A stretch of DNA of 64,000 bases, taken from positions 193,992 to 257,991 of the forward strand of contig NMRA01000055.1 in assembly GCA_002633005.1 (NCBI GenBank), read 5' to 3'. Positions within the stretch are counted from its first letter, which is position 1. Each line of letters opens with the position of its first letter. This document shows positions 48,501-60,500 of the stretch, one piece after another. The stretch comes from Phoronis australis (Eukaryota; Phoronida; Phoronidae). The translations under genes were made by a program, and so were the position numbers. Under the pieces are notes generated by a model. That model had not been told where the DNA came from and did no database searches. It saw only the letters and a program-made list of their open reading frames with translations.

Positions 48501-51500
48501 CAGATGCCTGGCAAATACAAAGCAGCACTTGTTAATCCGATCGTTATTTGGTTGTTGCCAAGTCCAAGTTCAAAAGAACACTAACCGAGAACAGCCCTCC
48601 CGATGACTTGTAAGCAAGTCGCGTGAACATGGGATATGCAGAATCGATCTTTGACGCGTTTCATTGGCTAACACTTTCGGCCACTTTTGTAAATTTCCGG
48701 ATTCGCCGAAGAAAGTTTCGGGCCACTGCTTAACANGACGATGGGAGGGGCTCAACACCCATGTGGCATACCCCATTGGTTTTTACTTGTTTAGCACTCC
48801 TCCCATGTAACCTCCCTGGGAGGGGGTCAACACCCATTTGGCGCCCACCTGGTTTTTGCCTGGTACCTCCTTAGCTGGCACCTGGGGGGAATTCCCCTCT
48901 GAACCCCCAGGAGCAATCATTCAAATTATGTAGTCCATGGAGGTAAGAACTGTTATAAAGAACGATAATTACCTTGTTAAGAACTCGAACATGAAACAAA
49001 ACCATGATGAATTTTGAAGGCCGGGAGCTTCAAGACAATAAAAACAAATTCACTTTAATATTGATTAAAATACACATTTTCGTTCTCATTCGATTATAAG
49101 TGGACGTTAATTTATGTATTCTAACCATTTTCAATCACACATTAATTTTATTGCACGTTGAATGTCGTTAAAGTATGAATTTATCAGTGTTTACATTGTT
49201 CGGGCTGGGCTCCTAACTAAGTGTTGATTATTCATCGCTTGGGGCGCTAGTGTTTCGACCGGTAACCATTGCGGCGAATGGTAAAATGGCGGAGTGAACT
49301 CTCCTATACTCGTACACTCCTTGCTATAACCAACAATGCTTTTTTGGTTAAATTAGGATGATCAGCTGCCAAACATCCAATAAGGCCGTCCCCAGATTAC
49401 AGTGACACCCACAATGCCATAAACATCCGTCAGGCACATATGCTGCCTCGTTTTCATGCCATTGGAGTTTCACACATCATTTGTTGCTGTCTGATTCTTT
49501 ACAAGTTTTTCTCGGTTGAATTACTCTATTTGAGAAAGTCTGATAAATTGGACAAATACCCGTGGATGTGTGATGTGAAATTCTTCGCCTTCCCGACATC
49601 AATGAGACACGAAAATGAGCCTGATTACCAAAACGAGGTCACGTGCTTTCTTATCTCTGAGACATTAGGAGAGTTTTATCGTCCTGTAATACGGAACGGC
49701 CCTAATAAATGACATTTTTCACAAGATGACTCATAACTGGTTATAAATCCTAGTTTCTCAACTTACCAACTCCAAACAATGTGTAAGGTGCCATTAAAAC
49801 AGCTTTTCGTAAGCTTGGGACAACACCAACATTAGACCACCCTGTCTTCATAACATAGCTTCCGGCCATTATAGGCACAGCACCCCCAATGAGACGACAG
49901 CTGAAACAGTCTTCATAATCACTTTGACCTGGTTTTGCCATAATGACCTGTCAAAATAAGAGGAACAAAATGTGTTAATTAATGCTGATTCACAACAACA
50001 TCCCAAATGATAGTCCGCAAGGAGTGCTTATTAGTATCAAAATGGACACTAGGTGGTGAAGAATCAGTCGAACCTGTCCAAAATAGGAAGGCCTCGTCTC
50101 CTTAATATAAACCTATTTCCCAAACTTCATGAAAATCCATACAGGAACTCCTGAGATATATAGGCAATGAAAAAAATACAAGAGCAACACAGAGCGTTTA
50201 AATGTACCACCACTGCACTGCAAACGGTGTGTTTCTAGGGATGTTTATTTGTCGTTTCCACACCTTATGTTGGGTATGGGATAAGGTATGGGAACAACGA
50301 GTGTGCAGTGTCCTATGTTGCCGAAACAAAGCAAGTTCTTAAAGTGGTATGGACCACGAAAACTTGTAAAAAATATGTTTTAAACAATTCATGGTTTTTA
50401 AAAGTGCGAAAAAAAAAACACTGTGGCAACCACAGCAGATCCCTAACCTGCCTCCCACTTATGATAAATGCCTGCATACACTAACAGTCATTTGACAAAC
50501 AGCCGACTCCGTGACAAGATATAGGATAGTACTGGTACAGTGCTGTGGAATGAATACCTTGCCACCCAATGTGCTTTATACCTCGTGCCGTGATGGAGCT
50601 AATGATCGTGTTTTTTTTAATACTACATACTCTACTCGGTAACATCTGACTTGGATCTTGAGCGGCTATGCCATGAACGTATTGTGCTCAAGGCACTTCT
50701 TCATGTTTCTTGCAATTATTATTCCTTAACATAACTGTGCTATATATGTGTTTTGTGCCTGCAACTGTGACCTGTCATGATTGGACCACTACTGGAAATG
50801 CCTGATCTGAACTAATTATCCACAGACACTATATGTCTGAGGAAGGTGCTGCCACAGGGATTTACAAGAAACGACTAGACAAGATGGCTGACAGCGAGAA
50901 ACTTTGCAAGATAAGAGGACCTTTACCTAAACTACAACTCAGACAGAAAGAAAAGAAGGAAAGATGTGCAACTGAAAGTACGGTAAATAAAATCTGACGC
51001 ATTGATTTGGGCACAGAGTACGATTGCTGGGAATCTCTCTGAAGTGAACTATCGGTCACTAATTCCGAGCAGGCCAAACATGTGCTTGATGCGTACCACT
51101 ACTAGTAAATCGGTAAATAAAACAACAAGAAATTTGAAATTTTCGGATGTAACAACTTCCTTTATCAACAAAAATTTCAGTTGATCCATTCTTGTTGTTT
51201 TATTTACCGATTTATATTCTTCATTTCTTGAAACAATAGTATCCTTGGGAGGATCTGGATCGCCTTATTTAGTTTCAGATAATTATATATTTTCTACGTT
51301 ATACTACTAGTAAGTAATTTGTTCTGTCCTGCTTACATACCTCGGTAGTTTTTGGGACATGGCAGCCCCGGTATTAAAATCACCTTGAACCGATAGTCTG
51401 AGAACTCACTGGGAATATTATTTGTGAGTGAGAAAGTTAAATTCAGACAAAAATTCATCGAGTTTCATTGTCTGTTCACATTACTAGCTATGTGGATCCT

Positions 51501-54500
51501 CATTGTGTGTATTCACATTAGTTATAGATCCTCTTCATTTGGCTAGTGACCTAACCTTCGCCCTAGAACACAAACGTTGATTTGTTTTGGAAAATGCGAC
51601 AACGTAACTTCAGGAAGATGAATAATCTTTGCTATGGAATGATTTTAAATAATATGAAAGCTTGTTTCTAATTATTTTGTTTGCAAAAATTATCAAAATT
51701 ACACCTACTTATTACCATATACTGACGGCTTGTGTTCGGTTGATTTCTTGAAATGCTAACAGAAATTTCAAAGCCGCGTTACTTCAAGATAGTACCACCA
51801 TCCCAACTGACCACATTAGAGACAGTAGTTGTTCCATAAGCCCTCCATATGCCGGAAGCTTTAGATCATCACTGATAAGGCATCACATCAAGGTTGACCT
51901 CTGTGATGGAGTAAACCAATCACAAACCCACTACACTGGTGATCCACCAGAGTTCGCTATCACTTGAAACTTGGCCGCAAGGGTTGCACCTCTCATACAA
52001 ATGGTATTGTTGACAAACAAAGAACTTTTTGGAAAGAAATCTTAATTACCAAAATATTTGTTCGAGTTGGAAGTAATTAAAGACATCAAAAGCTTACTAA
52101 GGTGTCCATCTATTTGATGGTTTAGTCTGTGCGAGGCACGATTTGCTTCCTGCTGCCCCTGTACGACAGAGATAAGAAATTACTGTGCAAGTTCCACTTT
52201 AAAAGTAGGGTTTATCAACCCCATTGCCCTAGCTATGGAGATAACTATAGCATTGTTTAGTCATCTGCACGCAACAGACCACTGGCATGTTTTTCTATGG
52301 AAAATGTGGCAATCCTTAATACTGAGAGAGATTTCCATGGTGTGAGAGAGGCGATTCACGAGAGCATTGAGTCTCCAGGCCTCACGAAGGCACCGGTTGG
52401 ATATAGCGGTCCCTGATTTAGAGAACCAGATTCATCCACTAAGTAACGGGCCCATGCATTATTCACTGAGTGGACTGCCTGGTTCCCTAAATCAGGTACT
52501 GCTATATCCGACCAGTGCCCGTCACGGAGGACTAAGATATAACCTTACGTAACTATCCACAGAAATTGTTTCACAAAAAATGTGACAACAATCTCCGCCA
52601 AGGTCGACACTCCAACACTTCGGCTTCAGTCTCTAAGATCCGTCATCAATTGATATAAAATAAAAACAGTTGAGACAGGAAGTCCAGAAATTGATTTATC
52701 TTGATGAGACATGAGTAAACTGAACTGGGCCTGTAATTACAAACTTACAGACTGATGGGGCTACATGTTATAGAAGCCTTGACAAGTTGTTGCGAGCAGC
52801 GCTGTATTCTTGAATAATTTCCAAAATCGTCCAAAACCGCCAGGCAGAAGAACAGAGACCGTGGTGAGCAAAACATAAGTTAGAGCAAAACAAGGAAGCG
52901 TGAGTGGGCAAGGGTAATTGCTATATTACGAGTTCGCGTTGAGGATGGTCTAAAAATAAAATAAAAATTTAATCTTGAGATTTCTAGTTTGGAAGGAGGA
53001 TACTGTGCTTAGCGAAAAGCATGTTTCATCACTTTTCATAATTTTAAAATGAAAGGCACGACGATAGACATTTTAAAAATAGATGTCAATGAGCACGACA
53101 AACAACACGAAAATATTATTATTACTGGAACACACGTGGTAATGGCTCAAAATGCATCGCGGGAAAACAGTCTCCTGTCGTTTTTGCCAAGTAACTTGAG
53201 ATCTAAACTTCTACCATTCCAGAAGGAGGGTGTGTTATACGGCATAAAAAAGGGTGGAAGGTATGCAAAAGCAATTTTCAATGTTGACCTAGATACCTTG
53301 TCGAAACCAGTCCAAATATCTAAGACTAAGGGCGATATAGTCTGTCAGCAATCACAGGCGTCCTACATATCATAGCCAAGGCCTACTACAAGGTATGACA
53401 CTCGGGACTAGAAATTCCAGGATGGACGGCGTTATAATCACGATATCAATAATGCCGTCCATCCGTAACTCATTGGTATTTTCTGTACCGTCCTTGACCT
53501 CAAACCGTCAAAGTGCGAGGTGTGTTTGGGCTTTGGGAACATTATTGTGCTTTGACTGCGAATTTCTATCGAACTCGCTAGATCAGGACACCGCGTGAAT
53601 GGTATAAGAAGAAAGAACAATTGCTCATGGTTTGTTTAACACCTGTTTTGTGTAAATTTATTGAGTTATATGTATGATATGGACGGCTGAATCGAAGCAC
53701 CCGTGGAATTTCTAGTCCCGAGTGTCATACCTTGTAGTATTGTATGTAGTGTATTGGGGACGCGATCAGAAACTGAGGACGCCTGTGCCAGCAATAAGGG
53801 CGTTCCAGCCTGCCAGCAATAGGCAGTACTTCGCCCTTAATGCCGGAGGCATACAGGGGCAATAGTGAACAGTGGCTGGCTCTGCACTAGAGACTGTGAG
53901 GCTCCTATAGGCGCTTCATATACCGGAAGATTTTTGGCGAATTATGCCTCGCACTGCATACTAAAACATCAGAGCTATGTTGTTATAAATACCTTTTGCA
54001 TATAGAGGGACACCTTAGGAGGCTGTTGATGTATTTAATTCCTTCCAAATCGAACAAATACTCCCGATATCAAACGTTTCCTTCGAGCAGTCCCTCGTTC
54101 AGTTCCCAAAATCTGTAACTCACTATTTTTAACACTTCGTGTGCACCAGGTTATATGACGTCATACCACGTGGCGCGCGTAGTGTTAAAAATGGTGAGTT
54201 ACTGATTTTGGGAACTGAACGAGGGACTGCCCTGAGAAAAAGTTTGATAATGGGAGTATTTGTTTGAGTTTGAAGGAATTACATACATCAACGGGCTCCT
54301 AAGGTTTCCCTTTGTGAGCAAAAGGTATTTATAACAATGTAACACTGAAAGGTTTGTTCAGTGGTGGCATTCAAATATTTTATATCCAATAAATTGTGCT
54401 GTGCCATAATGGACTTCTGGCCGTCTTAGAAATCTTTCGTGTCTTCTAGCAGCCATGATAAAAAGTAAATGAGAATCTACTAATTAGTTGTTCCTTTTGC

Positions 54501-57500
54501 TTCAGTTTTTATTTTCATCTTTATATTTTCAGGGTTCTTATTGCTGATGAGGTAAGAAAAGATTTTTGTTTCAAACAGGGCCCTCGTTCATCTGAGGGGA
54601 AAGGTGCCTGTGCCTTCTGAGAGGGATTTTTTTGGGTGAGGGGAAATTCTACCTCCTGATCACCATCAATTGCACCCCCACCCTTTTGTAAGCCCTCAAG
54701 CAGCCAAAACTAACATTTTGTGCTCTTTCAAATTGTCACCTGTATGGGTTACAAGTGATTTGAACCTCCAGGGGAATTTTTTAATTACTTGAGGGGAATT
54801 TTTGGGCCCAGTGAGAGGAATTTCACATGATTTTTCAATATTTTTCACAGGGGAATGGGGCCGAATATCGGCCCCAAAATCGAAGAACTGAGGACCCAGT
54901 AAAATATGTCTTATTTAATTTGTTTACAGCAATTACTCCTGACCACTCCCTAAAGAATACAGTTTATACCAAATTTATTAATGATGTTCTATATACAAAA
55001 TGTCGTGCCTTGAAGCTGCATTTCATCCCATTTATCTGGACTTTTATTCTTCAAAATCGGTCTGATAATGTCCCTTATTATAATAGGATTCTATTTCTGT
55101 TACTAAGAACAACATCAAAATCGCCAGTGACTTACTTAAAGTGAATCAGTTTATTGGGGTTGGACAACTTTAAAGTTGCAAATTCAAAAATGGTGCCTGG
55201 ATCATGGATGCATTGGCTCTGACTTAGTAATAGAAATAGAATTCTATCACAGTAAAGAATACTGAGTGTAAAAGGTCAAATTTGATCTTCATTTTTAGTC
55301 AGCGTAACATGGCATAATGTAACTTTAAATATTTTGTGATACCAGGAATTTCTCACATTAACTCATAACGTAATTTGGAAATGGACACGTTTTGCCTTCC
55401 TAGTAGTACTGCAAAGGTAAGCTTTATGAATATGGCCGTTTGTATTTGAGCAGAAAATGGTTTGCAAAATGACCTAAGGAGAAAATAGTTTACAATATGA
55501 TATGAGCAGAAAGTGGTTTAGAAACTGATATAAGCAGAAAGGTGTTTACAAAATGATATATGGAGAAAATGGTTCAAGAAATGATTTTGGGAGAAATGGT
55601 TTACAAAACGGTTTACGTGAGCAGAAATGGTTTACAAAGTGACATAAGTAGAGATGGTTTACAAAAATGCAAAAATGATATCAGAAGAAAATGGTTTACA
55701 AAATGACGTAAGCAGAAAATATAGTTTATAAAATGATATAAGCATGTCTGAAATGATTTACAAATAAGCAGAAAATGTTCTACTAGTGGCAGTGTCGTTC
55801 AACATGTAAAACGAAACAAATTGGGTGTAGTTTTTGAAAGACAGCCTGTATATGTGTAAAATCCAACATTTTCTTTGTTTTTGTACAGTATAGGCTGTAA
55901 AACCAGTACCAGTCTGAGTGTACAGGGTTACATGATAAGAATCTAGTGACTGTATTTTTCACAAAATAGTCTGTTCATCTGTGAAAACAAATATTCTGTT
56001 TGTCATAGTGCTTTCTATATTCATTTTACATTGTATACCTATGGTAACCGCGAAAGGTACACACTATAAAAATGGTAACCCTGACTGAACGTAATGTTTT
56101 GTCTTTTTCGCCAAAAGTGCCCTTTGGCCTAAATTGGGACTTGTTTTCATGTAGAGGTCCATGGACTTGCATCTGAATGGGCCTCTTTTAGAAAGTCTAA
56201 GTTAAAAACTAACTTGTAGATTGGATTTGACATTTATTCAGGATGATCTGTTTTCAGATGGGCCTAGGCAAGACTCTACAGGCCCTCTCTATTGCCTATT
56301 ACTACAAACATGAATGGCCTCTGTTGGTGCTAGCCCCGTCGTCCATGCGTTATCCATGGGTGGAAGAGATTGAGAAGTGGTTTCCAGAAATCCTTCCAAG
56401 TGACATCAGCTTGATCCAGTCAGGAAGTGATATCGGGTGACGTTTTGTTAGATTAATTTGAGAGAAATATGGAAAATGTGGTCTTATGCAAACACTTTGT
56501 ATAAGGCATCCTCTTGGTCAAATGACTTTGGTTTTGAACTATCATAGTTGACATAAACAAGGTAAAGTTTTGTACTTTGGAGACAAGAACAATTTTGAAG
56601 ATCAAGTACAACTGTACTTGTTCATGTTAACGCTCATGCTCAGCTTACCACCTACCCCCTGAAATTTCTAAGTTTTCACTTTTAAGCACCCATCTTATTC
56701 CTACTTCCCTCGCTCAAAGCCACTGACTGTTTTTGTTGTTGCAAATCCCAGTGGAAAGTGATATGGCCCAGCAAAGGACTTGCATCTTGGTTTTGTATTT
56801 ATTTCCACACGAATGACCTGCACAAACTGTTCACTAGGGAGTAGGACATTGCTTTTCCTCAATGGAAGTAAATGCATAACCAAGATGTTGCCCTTTTGTT
56901 GGGCCATTTACGTCAGGTTGTTCCGTGGTTAGAAAATACGCTCAAGGGAAATTATAGTGATTAATACACACAAATGGATTTCCGAGGTAGCCATTTATGC
57001 GTATTTCGAAAATAACCATTTATGCATATTTTTGCTAAACATAACATCAAAAACAGTTTCTTTCCCTTTAAAAGTGTACTGTCTTTGTGAATGGCTGTCT
57101 CACCCAATGTTATGACCTTCTTGTTGCCTCAAGTCCTAAGGAAAACCTCATTTCCGATTTTCAGTGAAATCTCCACTGCCAGGATCACCATAGCAACGTA
57201 TGGCCTCTTGTCCAGAAGCAAGCAGACACAGCTGTTGGTGGAAGCACTGAGCAATCAGAACTTTAAGGTGATAATTGCTGATGAGTCACACTACATCAAG
57301 AACTACAAGTCAACAACATCCAAGGTGGTGGTGCCCCTCCTACAGGGGGCGCTCAGGAAGATGCTGCTGACTGGAACACCGGCGCTGTCTAAACCAGCAG
57401 AGGTAATAATGTCACTATCCGTTGCGGCGCGTATTAGATGTATTTTTCGGTTTGTAAGGAATGTTTAATAGTGATCACATGCAAGAAATTTTGGTGTCTA

Positions 57501-60500
57501 CCATTTTTATGTCTTTCTGGCCAATTTGGATGGAATTTTTGAAATGATAAAAATAAGAGGCATTTACTTTTTATGCAATGGTTATAGTCGAAAATAGTTA
57601 TCAGATTTCAAAAACTGCAGTAATGACAGGGATCATTTCTCGAAGCAGTCACTTTATGAAACATTATATAATCATGAAGAAAGCTTATTCAAGGTAAGTT
57701 TATGAGGGTTTTATTTGTGGTTCTCTTATTGTTTCGTTAAACGAGATAAGCAATGGTTTGGAATAGCGTTTTCTGCAGTTTTCATCATAAAAATCTTATT
57801 TTGGCCATGTCGCATAGCTTTTATCTGTCATTTTATAATGCTCCCTTTTTCTTCAGATTGTTTTAGCATACATATTCTGGATACCCCTTTATCTATGACT
57901 GAATGATGAACACCATTATCATCGTGCACCATGGTGTCAGGTGCTCCATGTTGAAATATGATATGTTTAAAATTTTGTCATTTGTGACTCATTCTGACAT
58001 CGAAAAGGACATTGACTGTTGTCTCATTACAGCTGTTCCCTCAAATCGATGCCTTGTGTCCTGGTCATTTTGGCACATGGAACGAGTACGCCAAAAGGTA
58101 TTGTGATGCTCACATGAGGTACTTTGGCAGGAACAACAGGCGATGGAATACAGAGTGAGTACAACATGGCTCCAGCTTCTGTCTCTCAACTTGTTCTTGT
58201 ACTCACTTGCATCTTTTCCTCAACTCCAGTTTGTTCTATTATTGTGCTTGCGATTAAGATATCGAGCCTGTGCCCTTAGCTAACTTACTTTGCTTTAAAC
58301 TCGGCTTGAAAGTTAAATGAAATGGCACACTTCTCGTAAACTGGTCAATTTCAATTTGAATATCATGATAGGTTAAATTACTTGTCAGTTTTTGTATAAA
58401 GTATAAGTGGTCCTGGCCCCTGATGTCTCACTTGCTCAATAATGCAATAACTGTTACTGCTGTTCTGTACATAATTCTATTCAACTACAGAGGAGCATCA
58501 AATCTTCATGAACTGCAGTGTCGACTTAGTGACAAGGTCATGGTCAGAAGGCTGAAGAAAGATGTGCTCACGCAACTGCCCCCAAAGAGAAGACAGAAAA
58601 TACCATTTGAATTGAAGGATTCCAATTTCAAAAAGGTAAATGTTATCACATTGTTGTTTAAGAATGTCACACTTTTGTGACATGCCTAAACTTGAGGTCT
58701 GTACTTATCACATTGTGATGACTGTAACAGAAGTATGATGTGTTAAAGAATTTAATTTTCACAGTAAGTTCCCGGTCGTGGTTGTATATTTTCATTGTTC
58801 TGTGGTGACATTGCATGGTTGGATGCAGGTGTTTGTTAAAGGATTGCTAATATCTTGTCATTGTTTATTTACCCTTGTGTTTCGTGGTATAATCACCTTG
58901 ACTCTTGTGAAGGGTGACTTCAAGTCCTCAACCATGCTTAGATGCTTCCATTCATGTCTCTTTCCTATGTTCTATACCCTATTGTAACCTAAGGTGGTTG
59001 AAACTCGGTCTCTGCAATGGGCGAAATTGGAAGCTAGGATTCATCAGATTTACGCTCTGTCGTGTATCTGTAATCTATGACAGACTTTGTGCAAAACGAG
59101 GGTGCATTGATATCAAACCTCATTGTTAAATTAGATCATTTTACAGAAAATTGTGCTGAAATTCCAGGGCGAAAATTCGCCAATGGATCACTGCCTCGCG
59201 ATCGCCGATATGGCAACTTGAATAAAAATAGAATTTTGACTTAAATTAGCTGAAATCCTTACTTATTCCAAATAGCACCCCTAAGATTTTTAAGTTCCTG
59301 TGGAGTCGGGATTATTGACAGGTTAAGTCCAAATCTACGCAAGATTGTACTTTGCATCACGAGAAAAATCTAGACGAAGACACGTGTTGTTGTCATGTGA
59401 CGTTTGTTTTGAAGATGTGTGCGTGCGTGTGTGTGTGGGAGAGTAAATGCGATCTAGGTGTGGATTTAATTTCTTAACATAAGCAGAATGTGTTTTATTT
59501 AGCACTTGCTGGTCTCATCTACTATTAAAATGGTTGAGATTGTCTTGGTAAGATTCGGGTGTTCACTATCAGTGGGTCTTTTTATCAGATATTTGACTTA
59601 CAAAACAGCAATTATGATTAATTAAATATTCCTCTTAAAAATAATGCATATATTTTTTTATGGTATTAGATTGCTTTCGAAAATTTGTGCCAATATTTAT
59701 TTCTTGCTGATGCTATGCTACCAGTTTTTTCATAAATAGATCGTTCTCGAAGACTAATAGCTGTAGTGTGCGCTTCCTCGCCACATGCTTTGAACACCAA
59801 ATTTTTTTAATCGTGAGACAGTCATCACCTCACTGGCATGCTTTGATTTGAAGTCTTCACGTGTATTAAGAAACTTGTAATCCTGTTGAGGTTAATAAAA
59901 CAATTCTTCGTAATAATAACGCAAAAGTTTTGGTACATGAAACATTCAATCCTGTGGACAAGTACGCTGTGTCTGTTCTGAAAGGCCATACCATAGTGGT
60001 GGGACACGTTTCTCGCGAGATCATCAAAACTTGCATTCTTTTTGAAGCACGGCAGAAGTTTGTTTGAAGTGTGTAGTCATGACTAAATATCGACCTAGCG
60101 ACGCACAACAATGTTTTCAGTACAGTCGGATTTTGTTGATAATTGAAGACGTTACTGTAAGATTTTAGAACTTTAGGTAAGGCATTTTTTGCATGTACAA
60201 GTTCATGGGCTAGGCGCTTATTTCAGCGAAGTCTGAAGATGTTTGGGGGCGCTTATAGAAGCATTGGCGCTTATTAGGGTGAATGCGGTATGTTTGTTCC
60301 TGCATACCATGACTTGTTAATGTTTACAGGACATAGATCGGCTTTTGCAAGAATTAAGTAATTTGATAAGAATGAGCAAGTTGAAGATCAGTGATGTCAT
60401 GAAAAACAGCAGTCAGCCGAGCCAATCAGGCTCATCCGACCTGTTTAATATTCGAAAACTCATGATGGAGATATGGCACGCCACCGCCCGCGCCAAGGTC

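Larger units (their letters stand above)
49324..51711. repeat. Duplicated segment A, copy 2
   Basis: Counterpart of 41015-43203 in the same orientation, offset 8,309 at the left end. Differences are scattered substitutions, small indels and a 205-bp hairpin-bearing insertion at 51098-51303. Confidence 0.95.
52671..54340. repeat. Duplicated segment B, copy 2
   Basis: Counterpart of 44992-46431. The inverted-repeat element after exon 1 is longer here (53353-53787), while the palindrome's right arm is cut short at about 54340. Confidence 0.95.
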
